Assembly (NCBI GenBank): GCA_963739985.1
Contig: CAVUCE010000007.1
Span: 124,001 to 188,000, forward strand
From: CAVUCE01 sp963739985
GTDB taxonomy: Bacteria; Bacteroidota; Ignavibacteria; Ignavibacteriales; Ignavibacteriaceae
Length of the DNA stretch: 64,000 bases
Reading direction: 5' to 3'
Positions 27,648-36,254 of this stretch are shown one piece after another (the first letter of the stretch is position 1; each line of letters opens with the position of its first letter). The translations under genes were made by a program, and so were the position numbers. A model generated the notes under the pieces. The model worked only from the letters and a program-made list of their open reading frames with translations. It searched no databases and was not told the DNA's origin.

Positions 27648-28637
27648 CAGTTCTCTATAAGTTCATTAAGTTTTTCAATCGCTAGTTCGGGAGTTAATTC
27701 AAGCATGCATTTAAAATGCCTTTTCGGACATTTATCTCTTCCAATATGCGAACAAGGCCTACAAGATAAGGAATTGTTTTCTAAAATTAAATTTGAATTT
27801 TTATAGGGAGTAAAGCCAAACTCTTTAACGGTTGATCCGAAAATTGCAAGAACCGGAATATTTTCTGCGCACGCAGTATGCATCAGTCCAGAGTCATTAC
27901 AAATGATAGCTTTGCACTCTTTCATGTCTGCTGCGGTTTGAAGTATATCATCATTATTAGAAAGATCAATTGCATTTTTTAATTCACTACCTATTTCTGC
28001 ACAAATATTTTTGTCGTCTTTCCCGCCAAATAAAACTATTTTAAATCCACGATCTTCTAGTGACTTTCCAAGATTTAATAAAATAATCTTTCGGCCACAT
28101 TTTTGTATAGTGCCTTGAGCCGGGAGCAAAACCAATACATTTGTCCTTGTCTTTAGATATTTGAGGCTTAATGCTTGTAAATAAATCCAAACCTTTGTCA
28201 TCTAAAGAAAAGTTGGGAATGGCATTTGCATATCGAACAGGAATTGGCGGAAGGTCCGATAATTTATTTATTTTGAAATTTACCAACAGAAATTTTTTAA
28301 TAGAGTATTTTTCGAATTTTAAACATTCAATATTTAGAGCAGATGTAATTTTTCCGGATCTCGCATTATTTTGAAGATCGATAATTAGATCATAATTCTG
28401 ATGTTTTAATAATTCAAGAAGCTCTTTATTTAATTCAGAATCTCGCGAATATAACCTTAGGTTGGAAATATAGCGATTATTAACAAGTGCATCTTTATAC
28501 TGTTCCCTTAAAAGAAAATCAATTTGAATCGGCGAATAATTAATTTTAATTGTTCTAACAAGAGGTGTTGTTAAAAGAATATCACCCAAAGAGCTCAGTC
28601 TGATAATTAGTATTTTCTGTGCTTTGTTAATATCCAA
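27647..28637 (-). pseudogene. Glycosyltransferase family 9 (LPS heptosyltransferase-like), frameshifted
   Basis: Two overlapping frames encode consecutive parts of one GT9 protein. The N-terminal part begins at TTG 28637 (ILIIRLSSLGDILLTTPL) and runs to MWPKDYFIK. The C-terminal part resumes as LGKSLEDRGFKIVLFGG, then NDSGLMHTACAENIPVLAIFGST and a CRPCSHIG tail. The switch is a +1 shift at about 28074-28083, in the T/A runs on the plus strand; deleting one base restores a normal protein of about 330 residues. GT9 members such as WaaF/WaaC add heptose from ADP-heptose to LPS core, and the waaA gene directly downstream fits. Either a real inactivation or a sequence error; no slippery site is evident. 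Confidence 0.82.
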
Positions 28638-28837
28638 TAATTTATTTCCATCCTAGTTTTAACTGTAAATTTAACTATTTAAGTATGATTAGACAATTTG
28701 AAAAGTAGATTCATCATAATTTGCCCTTATTTCTCTCAAAATTATTTTTTTATAAATATTGATAAAAAATACTATTTACATTGAGGATTAACGCAATACT
28801 TTATATTTTTAACAGATAAATATTTTAAGGAAATACG

Positions 28838-29104
28838 ATGTCAACATTACAACCTCCGGCAACAAAAAAGTATCCGGAAGATTCATTAGAAAAAAAGGTT
28901 TACGCTATTGTAGAAGATTTAGTAGATTATTTACCGGTTGCAAACGATAGAAATAGGGTCGGGTTTAATTTATATAAATATATGAAAGGCGAAGGAGACG
29001 TTCCGGAAATAATTGTGAAAACGAATAAATTAAAAATAGTTGGAATCTCCGAGGAAGAACTAGCCGCTAAAATTACATCAGCTATAGAAAAACTGAAAAA
29101 GTAA
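28838..29104 (+). CDS. Small soluble protein of unknown function
   Basis: Protein of 88 residues with a good ribosome site (AAGGAA about 6 bases before ATG) and an efficient terminator right after it, so very likely a real single-gene transcript. Sequence is charged, without signal or membrane segments; central YLPVANDRNRVGFNLYKYMKGEGDVPEIIVKT and a helical, lysine-rich end. I do not recognise a domain. A TTTACA at 28775 and TACTTT at 28797 with a 16-base spacer could be its promoter. Confidence 0.7.
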   Translation: MSTLQPPATKKYPEDSLEKKVYAIVEDLVDYLPVANDRNRVGFNLYKYMKGEGDVPEIIVKTNKLKIVGISEEELAAKITSAIEKLKK

Positions 29105-29133
29105 TCACTACTAATAATTTTCGAGTTTTATTT

Positions 29134-29169
29134 AGACTGATCTAAAATAACTTTTTAGATCAGTCTTTT
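29134..29169. terminator. Bidirectional terminator between the 88-residue gene and fbp
   Basis: A perfect 14-bp stem (AGACTGATCTAAAA and its complement) with the 5-base loop TAACT is followed by TTTT on the plus strand. It sits between convergent genes, 30 bases after one stop and 3 bases from the other, and could serve both. Confidence 0.9.
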
Positions 29170-29171
29170 CT

Positions 29172-30215
29172 TCAAACTTTATTGCTAATATAAATTTCAC
29201 TCTTAATCTCTTCCTGCGCCATAAACTTCTCAACTAATTTTACATCATCTTCATTCCCAATAAAGATAGGTGTTTTTTCGTGTAAAGATTTGGGCTGAAT
29301 TTCAAGTATCCTTTGTTTTCCGTTGGAAGCTCTCCCGCCTGCAGCCTCCACAAGAAAAGCCATCGGGTTACATTCATACATTAATCTTAACTTACCGTTC
29401 GGATGCCGGGAATCTGCCGGGTACATAAATATTCCGCCATAAATCATATTGCGATGAACATCGGCGACCATGGAACCGATATAACGAGTTGAATAAGGCC
29501 TATTGGTCTTTTCGTCTTCTTCCTGAAGATATTTAATATATTTTTTTAATCCAGGATGCCAGTAAAGATAATTGCCTTCATTTATACTATAAATTTTAGA
29601 TTTTTGAGGGATTTTCATAAATTCGTGGGAAAGTAAAAACTCGCCGAAAGAAGGATCTAAAGTAAATCCGTGCACACCTTCGCCCGTAGTATAAACCAGC
29701 ATAGTACTTGAACCGTATACAATATATCCGGCAGCAACTTGATGTAATCCTTTTTGCAGGCAATCTTCAAGAGTTCCCGGTTTTCCATCTGGTGAAATTC
29801 TTTTATAAATAGAGAATATTGTTCCGATGCTTATATTAACATCTATATTAGAAGAACCGTCGAGAGGATCGAATAAAAGTACATATTTACCGATTTCGTA
29901 ATGTGAGGGAATATGAATAATATCTTCATCTTCTTCGGAAGCCATTACGCATAAATGCCCACCATGATCCATTGCTCTAAATAAGGTATCGTGAGCAAAA
30001 ATATCTAGCTTTTTTACCTTTTCACCGTGAACATTGTGATCTCCGGTGAAGCCGAGAATATCGACTAAACCAGCCTTGTTAACTTCAAGCGAAATAACTT
30101 TAGCTGCGAGAGATAAATCGTGAAGAAGATTTGATAATTCACCTGTCGCTTCGGGATGTCGTTTTTCGCCTTCAATAATGTGCCTTGCCAGTGTCATGAA
30201 CCGTGGTTGCGTCAT
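29172..30215 (-). CDS. fbp: Fructose-1,6-bisphosphatase class I
   Basis: Protein of 347 residues that hydrolyses fructose-1,6-bisphosphate to fructose-6-phosphate, a key gluconeogenic step. The metal and substrate motif FDPLDGSSNID lies at about residues 112-122. Other class I features are VMASEEDED, GYIVYGSSTMLVYTTG and the C-terminal MYECNPMAFLVEAAGGRASNG with the essential lysine/arginine region. A strong ribosome site (GGGAGG) precedes the ATG. It is 29 bases downstream of an ABC exporter gene and may be read from the same transcript. Confidence 0.97.
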   Translation of the reverse strand: MTQPRFMTLARHIIEGEKRHPEATGELSNLLHDLSLAAKVISLEVNKAGLVDILGFTGDHNVHGEKVKKLDIFAHDTLFRAMDHGGHLCVMASEEDEDIIHIPSHYEIGKYVLLFDPLDGSSNIDVNISIGTIFSIYKRISPDGKPGTLEDCLQKGLHQVAAGYIVYGSSTMLVYTTGEGVHGFTLDPSFGEFLLSHEFMKIPQKSKIYSINEGNYLYWHPGLKKYIKYLQEEDEKTNRPYSTRYIGSMVADVHRNMIYGGIFMYPADSRHPNGKLRLMYECNPMAFLVEAAGGRASNGKQRILEIQPKSLHEKTPIFIGNEDDVKLVEKFMAQEEIKSEIYISNKV

Positions 30216-30244
30216 GATTCCTCCCTAATTTTGTTAGTTATAGT

Positions 30245-32038
30245 TTAACCGGCTTTTGTTATTTCTTGATCCTTATATTGAAGTTGATATAGTCTATAAT
30301 AAATTCCGCGTTTCGCTAGTAACTCTTGGTGATTACCCGATTCGCGTATTTCTCCTTTGTGCATTACAATTATTTTATCGGCACTTTGAATAGTAGAAAG
30401 TCTATGGGCAATAACTATTGCTGTTCTTCCGACAAGTAATCTCTCAATTGCCTTTTGAATTAAGAGTTCAGTTTCAGTATCAACACTGGAAGTTGCTTCG
30501 TCGAGCACTAATATTTGAGGATCGTATGCTAATGCTCTGGCGAATGAGATTAATTGTTTTTGACCGACACTTAATGTTGATCCGCGTTCCATAACAACTT
30601 CGTCATATTTTTTAGGAAATTGTTCTATGAAACGATCCGCTCCGACTAATTTAGCTGCTTCTTTTATCTTTTGCAACGGAATTTCTTCATTTGACATACT
30701 AATATTTGATTTTATATCTCCGGAAAAAAGATAGACATCCTGCAAAACTATTGAAATAAATTTGCGAAGGTTTTGCTTATCCATTTGGCTGATATCAACT
30801 CCGTCAATTGTTATTTTGCCTTTGTTAATATCGTAATATCTTGTTAAGATATTGATAATGCTAGTCTTTCCGGCTCCGGTATGTCCAACTATTGCAACAG
30901 TTTCACCCTGATTTATTTTAAATGAAATATCTTTTAGGACGTATTCATCGGGATTATAAGAAAACCATACATTTTTGAATTCTATTTCACCTTTTATCTT
31001 TTCAAGGTTTACGGGTTTTTCCGGGTTGTTTACAAATGTCTTATTATCTAGTAGCTTAAAGATTCTTTCCGAAGAAGCCATAGCAGTTTGCATAATATTA
31101 TATTTCTCCGATAAATCTCTAATCGGGCGAAAGAACATTTCCGTGAACTGAATAAATGCAAACAGAACACCAATAGTTAAATTACTTCGAATAATTTCGC
31201 CGCCACCATACCAAATAATTAATGCTATAGCTAAAGAACTTAAAAATTCAACTCCCGGATAAAAAATTGCGTAGTAAAAAATAGAACGAATATTTGCTTG
31301 TTTGTAATCGTCATTAATTTGTGAAAAATGTTTTAACTCATCTTTCTCTTTATGAAATATTTGAACTACGTTCATTCCGGTAACATGTTCTTGCATGTAA
31401 GAATTTAATCTGGCTAAATGAAGGCGAACATCTCTGTAACTTTCTCTAACTTTTTTCCTGAATAAAAACGTTCCATAAAATAATACGGGCAGTACCGAAA
31501 GTGTAACAAGTGAAAGTTTAACATCCATAAAAAACATGAATGCTAAGATCCATATGATTATAAAAACATCGCTGAAAACCATAACAATTCCGGAGGAGAA
31601 GAGCTGGTTTAATGATTCAACATCGTTTGTAGTTCTTGTTACAATTCTGCCGATGGGAGTTTTATCAAAAAATTTAAGTGCTAATTTTTGCGTGTGGGAA
31701 AAAAGTTGATCACGCAAATCATAAATTGTTCTTTGTCCAAGATATTGCGTATAGTAGGTTAGTATGTACTGTATTACGGATTGGAGAACTAATGTTCCCA
31801 GTAAAACAAGAGCAATTATTAATAAACCATGAGTATCTTTGTTAGCAATGTATTTATCAATTGCAATTTTAGTTAAATAAGGGCGCGACGGACCCAAAGC
31901 TGCCACAACAACATTAAGCAAAATTGCAAAGATTACATACTTTTTGTATGGTTTTATATAACTCAGCAACCGCTTCATTAATTTAGAATCGTAAGCTTTA
32001 CCTAATACTTCGTCTTCACTTTTATAATCGTTAGCCAT
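30245..32038 (-). CDS. ABC exporter half-transporter with degenerate signature motif (partner of 33062-34810)
   Basis: Protein of 597 residues with six N-terminal transmembrane helices and a C-terminal ATPase, the layout of MsbA/BmrA-like exporters. Walker A GHTGAGKTSI is near residue 384 and Walker B ILVLDEATSSVD near 508 with the catalytic glutamate intact, but the signature reads LSVGQ instead of LSGGQ near 487. The other half-transporter, two genes upstream, has the complementary defect. This pattern is known from heterodimeric exporters such as TM287/288 and BmrCD. Substrate unknown; drugs, lipids or peptides are possible. It starts 3 bases after the dehydrogenase gene. Confidence 0.92.
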   Translation of the reverse strand: MANDYKSEDEVLGKAYDSKLMKRLLSYIKPYKKYVIFAILLNVVVAALGPSRPYLTKIAIDKYIANKDTHGLLIIALVLLGTLVLQSVIQYILTYYTQYLGQRTIYDLRDQLFSHTQKLALKFFDKTPIGRIVTRTTNDVESLNQLFSSGIVMVFSDVFIIIWILAFMFFMDVKLSLVTLSVLPVLFYGTFLFRKKVRESYRDVRLHLARLNSYMQEHVTGMNVVQIFHKEKDELKHFSQINDDYKQANIRSIFYYAIFYPGVEFLSSLAIALIIWYGGGEIIRSNLTIGVLFAFIQFTEMFFRPIRDLSEKYNIMQTAMASSERIFKLLDNKTFVNNPEKPVNLEKIKGEIEFKNVWFSYNPDEYVLKDISFKINQGETVAIVGHTGAGKTSIINILTRYYDINKGKITIDGVDISQMDKQNLRKFISIVLQDVYLFSGDIKSNISMSNEEIPLQKIKEAAKLVGADRFIEQFPKKYDEVVMERGSTLSVGQKQLISFARALAYDPQILVLDEATSSVDTETELLIQKAIERLLVGRTAIVIAHRLSTIQSADKIIVMHKGEIRESGNHQELLAKRGIYYRLYQLQYKDQEITKAG

Positions 32039-32041
32039 AGA

Positions 32042-33052
32042 CTAAATTACCTTGTAGTACTGCTTTCCTGTTAAGAATGATTTTATATTTTCCACCGTTG
32101 TATCCATAATTCTCTCAACCGCTTCAACTGAATCAAATGCCATATGTGGAGTTATAATTACGTTTTCGTTTCTAAGCAAAATGTTTCTTTTTAATATTGC
32201 TTCAAGATTTTCAACAGCAACATTTTTTGTCAACATCTGATTTTCTTCTTTTAATAATTCTTCACCTTCAAAAACATCCAAACCTGCTCCGGCAAAAATT
32301 TTATTATCAATTGCATAATAAAGCGCTTTGGGCTCAATTATTCCGCTTCTTGCAGTGTTGATAAAAAGGGAACCTTTTTTCACTTTTTCAATATTTTTCA
32401 TATTAATCAAATGATGTGTGGCTTGATTGTAAGGACAGTGTAATGTCATAATATCCGAATTTTGAAGTAATTCATCCAGCGATACATATTTGAAATCCAG
32501 AAGTTCGGCAAGAATATGATTTGGCTGTGCGTCACTTACAATTACTTTCATACCAAAGCCTTTAGCAATTTTGATCACATGAACGCCAATACTTCCGGCT
32601 CCGATTACGCCTAATGTTTTTCCTTTTAGATCGAAACCCTGCAAGCCTTGCAATGCAAAATCGTTGCGGATTGTTCTTACATAGGCTTTGTGTAGATTTC
32701 TTGAAAGAGCTAGAATTAAAGCAAAAGTATGTTCAGCGACTGTATTTTCTCCGTAATATGGAACGTTACAAACAGAGGCCTTACTTTTTTCCGCAAACTT
32801 TGTGTCAACATGATTAAAGCCGGTGCTTCGGGTTGCAACTAACTTAAGTTTTTTTGCTTTCCCGATAACTTTAGAATTTACTTGGGAATAAATGAACGGA
32901 GAAATAACGTTAACGTCTTTAACCAAATCCATATTTGATTCATTTAGCTCTTCAGCATAAAATCTAATATCAAAATTTTTATCAAACTTTTTCTTAAGAT
33001 ACTTTTTCTCTTTCGGTGTAACTTCAAAAAATGCAATTGATGTTTTAGGCAT
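32042..33052 (-). CDS. NAD-dependent D-2-hydroxyacid dehydrogenase
   Basis: Protein of 336 residues of the D-isomer-specific 2-hydroxyacid dehydrogenase family. The Rossmann motif is GVIGAGSIGVHVIKIAKGFGMKVIVSD (parts near residues 148-174), with the substrate-binding arginine in FINTARSGIIEP and the catalytic histidine in IITPHMAFDS. The N-terminus SIAFFEVTPKEKKYLKK and the LDVFEGEELL segment are closest to D-lactate dehydrogenase-like members. The exact substrate is uncertain. It is sandwiched between two half-transporter genes with gaps of 3 and 9 bases, so all three are co-transcribed. Confidence 0.93.
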   Translation of the reverse strand: MPKTSIAFFEVTPKEKKYLKKKFDKNFDIRFYAEELNESNMDLVKDVNVISPFIYSQVNSKVIGKAKKLKLVATRSTGFNHVDTKFAEKSKASVCNVPYYGENTVAEHTFALILALSRNLHKAYVRTIRNDFALQGLQGFDLKGKTLGVIGAGSIGVHVIKIAKGFGMKVIVSDAQPNHILAELLDFKYVSLDELLQNSDIMTLHCPYNQATHHLINMKNIEKVKKGSLFINTARSGIIEPKALYYAIDNKIFAGAGLDVFEGEELLKEENQMLTKNVAVENLEAILKRNILLRNENVIITPHMAFDSVEAVERIMDTTVENIKSFLTGKQYYKVI

Positions 33053-33061
33053 ATTCTTTCT

Positions 33062-34810
33062 CTAATTTAGTTCTTCTAATTCTTTTTCCAATAACTGTTT
33101 GAAATGTATATCCGCGTAAATTCCGCCTTTTTCAACTAACTCTTCATGAGTTCCTTCTTCAGCAATTTGAGCGTTATCAAGCACAACAATTTTATCTGCA
33201 TCTTTAACTGTGGAAATTCTGTGACTAATAATTATGCTCGTTCTGTTTTTCATAAATTGGCGCAAACTTTTAAGAATTTCTTCTTCGGTATTTGTATCAA
33301 CAGCGGAAAACGAATCATCTAAAATAAGAATTTTAGGATTGATGATTAAAGCGCGCGCAATGCTGGCACGTTGTTTTTGTCCGCCGGAAAGAGTAATTCC
33401 TCTTTCTCCCATAATAGTTTCGTAGCCTTTGGGAAAGGACTCAACTTCTTTATCAAAATGAGCAGTTTTAGCTACTTCCGCAACAAGATCTTTATTAGTT
33501 TCTCTCAGTCCATAGGAGATATTATTATAAATAGTATCAGAAAACAAGAATGCTTCTTGTTGAACGATTCCAATGTTATTTCTTAAAGTTTCAAGAGGAA
33601 TATCTTTAATATTATTTCCGTCAATTTGTAATTCGCCGCTGGTAGAATCATAGAGTCGTGGAATTAAATTTATCAGCGTAGTTTTCCCTGAGCCTGTGTA
33701 TCCCATTATTGCAGTCGTTGAGCCTTCTTTAATTTCCAGATTAATATTCTTTAATACATAAGGATGATTTTCGGAATATCTGAAAGAAACATTCTTAAAA
33801 CTTATTCCGCCTTTTATTGCTTTGATTGAATAATCCGTGGACTTGCTATCATTAATCTCATAAGGTTCCGCAAATATTTTATTCAATCTCTTCATACTTG
33901 CTTCACCTTGCTGAATCATATTAATAACCCAGCCAAAAGCGATAACCGGCCAGATTAGCATCCCCAGATAAAAAATAAATGCGGACATTTCGCCAAGATC
34001 CATTGTTCCGTTTATAATTTTTATTCCGCCTAAATAGATAACAATAATGATTGAAAACCCGGTGATTAGAAAAAGTATCGGCTGCAACAACGCCTGAATT
34101 TTAACCATATCCATATTTTTAACAAGATAATCCTGGCTTAAAATTCTAAATTGATTTATTTCATTTTCTTCTCTTACATAAGATTTAATAACTCTAATTC
34201 CCGCAAAATTTTCTTGTGCTTTTGTTGTGAGTTCTGAAAATTTTTCTTGTATTAAGGTGAATTTAGCGTGAATTTTTTTACCGACTTTATAAACTAAGTA
34301 AGATAAAAAGGGAAGTGGCAGCAGTGAATAAACGGTTAAGCTAACATTAAGTGAAAACATAATTGCAATTACAATTGTCAAGCGAATCGTAGTATCAATT
34401 GAATACATTACGGAAGGACCGATAAAAGAACGAACAGCATTTATATCGTTTGTCGCATGAGCCATAATATTTCCGGTGGAATTATTTTGGAAATATCTCA
34501 GAGGTAACTTTTGTATATGTTTCCAAAAATCATGGCGAAGATCGAACTCAATTTCTCTAGAAACAACAATAATTGTTTCTCTAATTAAAAATCTAAAAAT
34601 GCCGGAAAATAATGAAGCTCCGAGAATCAGCGCGGAATAAGTAATTAGTTTTTCTATAATTATATGTTTTGAGAGCTCATTTATTGCATCTTTTATAAGT
34701 AGTGGGATATAAACTGTGCCGGCGTTTGACAACACAATAAACAAAATTCCCCATAAGAGTTTCTTCTTATATCTGACGAAATATTTTTTTAATGTGTAAA
34801 GGTTTTTCAT
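33062..34810 (-). CDS. ABC exporter half-transporter with Asp in place of the catalytic Glu (partner of 30245-32038)
   Basis: Protein of 582 residues: six transmembrane helices, then an ATPase domain with Walker A GYTGSGKTTL near residue 368 and canonical signature LSGGQKQRASIARA near 473. Walker B is LILDDSFSAVD near 497, where the usual catalytic Glu after the Asp is Asp. Its partner (30245-32038) has a good Walker B but an altered signature. Together they would form one working and one degenerate ATP site, as in heterodimeric exporters. The gene opens a leftward cluster continuing through the dehydrogenase, its partner and fbp. Confidence 0.93.
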   Translation of the reverse strand: MKNLYTLKKYFVRYKKKLLWGILFIVLSNAGTVYIPLLIKDAINELSKHIIIEKLITYSALILGASLFSGIFRFLIRETIIVVSREIEFDLRHDFWKHIQKLPLRYFQNNSTGNIMAHATNDINAVRSFIGPSVMYSIDTTIRLTIVIAIMFSLNVSLTVYSLLPLPFLSYLVYKVGKKIHAKFTLIQEKFSELTTKAQENFAGIRVIKSYVREENEINQFRILSQDYLVKNMDMVKIQALLQPILFLITGFSIIIVIYLGGIKIINGTMDLGEMSAFIFYLGMLIWPVIAFGWVINMIQQGEASMKRLNKIFAEPYEINDSKSTDYSIKAIKGGISFKNVSFRYSENHPYVLKNINLEIKEGSTTAIMGYTGSGKTTLINLIPRLYDSTSGELQIDGNNIKDIPLETLRNNIGIVQQEAFLFSDTIYNNISYGLRETNKDLVAEVAKTAHFDKEVESFPKGYETIMGERGITLSGGQKQRASIARALIINPKILILDDSFSAVDTNTEEEILKSLRQFMKNRTSIIISHRISTVKDADKIVVLDNAQIAEEGTHEELVEKGGIYADIHFKQLLEKELEELN

Positions 34811-34916
34811 TGGAAATTAATTTCTTAGAAAACTAAATATTATCCCTTTCCTTTTCAGAGATTAAAGAAAAGTAATATATAGTAAATTAAAAGTTGTTCA
34901 GAATCAGATTAAAAAG

Positions 34917-36194
34917 CTAATCTATAATTTCGAACCCGGTGTATTTCTGCAAGACTTTAGGAACAATTATCTTACCTTCGGGAGTTTGATAATTTTCTAG
35001 GATTGATACCATGAGCCTACTGGTAGCTAATCCGGAGCCGTTTAATGTATGAACAAATTCCGGCTTTTTAGTTTTTTCATTTCTGAAACGAATGTTCGCT
35101 CGTCTTGCCTGGAAATTTTCAAAATTACTGCACGATGATGCTTCAAGCCATTTATCTTCTGCCGGAGACCACGTTTCAATATCGTAGCATTTTGCAGCAG
35201 AAAAACTTAAATCGCCTGTGCACAACAATAAAATTCTATACGGAATTTTTAATTCTTTTAAGATATCTTCAGCATCATTCACTAACATTTCAAGTTCGTT
35301 GTAAGAATCTTCAGGTTTTACAAATTTAACCATCTCAACTTTGTTAAATTGGTGAACACGTAAAAATCCTTTTGAATCTTTACCATAAGAACCGGCTTCT
35401 CTTCTAAAGCAAGCAGAATATCCAACATATTTTATCGGCAATTGGTTCTCTTCAAGAATTTCATTTCGGTAAATATTTGTAATCGGTACTTCTGCAGTCG
35501 GAATTGGATAAAGTTCATCTTTTTCTATATGGTACATATCATCAGCCATTTTTGGCAGCTGCCCAGTTCCTTTCATAGAATCGCGGTTAACCATAAACGG
35601 AGGAAAAACTTCGCTGAAGCCATGATTTTGAAGATGGTAATCAAGCATAAAGTTGATTAATGCTCGTTCCAAAGTTGCCCCTTTACCAAGATATAAAGGA
35701 AATCCGGAGCCTGAGATTTTAGCGCCGCGTTCAAAATCTAATATTTTTAATTTTTTACCAAGCTCAATATGATCTAAAGTATTTTCTTCACTTTTAAATG
35801 AGAAACCTTTCGGCAGCCATTGTCTTACTTCAATATTTTCATTCGATGTCTTACCAACCGGAACGGATTCATGAGGAAGATTAGGAATATACATAAGTAT
35901 ATCATCTAAATCTGATTGAACTTTATTCAATTGTTCATCAAGCATTTTTATTTCATCAGCGACAGATTTCATCTCGGCTATAATTTCTGTAGCATCTTCT
36001 CCTGCTTTTTTGAGTTTACCAACTTCCTGAGAAACTTGATTCTTTTTAGCTTTCAAATCTTCGCTTTTTGTAATCAATTCTCTTCTGGTTTTATCCAGTT
36101 CAAGTATTTCATCAACTCTGCTTTTTTCGTTTTTATTTTCAATTCCTTTTTTTACTAATTCAGGATTTTCACGAATCAATTTTATGTCTAACAT
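34917..36194 (-). CDS. serS: Seryl-tRNA synthetase
   Basis: Protein of 425 residues that charges tRNA-Ser. It has the N-terminal antiparallel coiled-coil arm (about residues 28-100, highly charged: SEDLKAKKNQVSQEVGKLKKAGED), then class II catalytic motifs: motif 2 CFRREAGSYGKDSKGFLRVHQFNKVEMV and motif 3 near LNGSGLATSRLMVSILENYQ. The linker VPVGKTSNENIEVRQW is also typical. Length is standard. leuS lies upstream on the same strand with about 60 bases between, so they may share a transcript. Confidence 0.98.
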   Translation of the reverse strand: MLDIKLIRENPELVKKGIENKNEKSRVDEILELDKTRRELITKSEDLKAKKNQVSQEVGKLKKAGEDATEIIAEMKSVADEIKMLDEQLNKVQSDLDDILMYIPNLPHESVPVGKTSNENIEVRQWLPKGFSFKSEENTLDHIELGKKLKILDFERGAKISGSGFPLYLGKGATLERALINFMLDYHLQNHGFSEVFPPFMVNRDSMKGTGQLPKMADDMYHIEKDELYPIPTAEVPITNIYRNEILEENQLPIKYVGYSACFRREAGSYGKDSKGFLRVHQFNKVEMVKFVKPEDSYNELEMLVNDAEDILKELKIPYRILLLCTGDLSFSAAKCYDIETWSPAEDKWLEASSCSNFENFQARRANIRFRNEKTKKPEFVHTLNGSGLATSRLMVSILENYQTPEGKIIVPKVLQKYTGFEIID

Positions 36195-36254
36195 TTTTAT
36201 CCTTTAAGCGTATTAAATTTTTTATGATCAAGAATATTTTAGAAGTCTTAGCAA

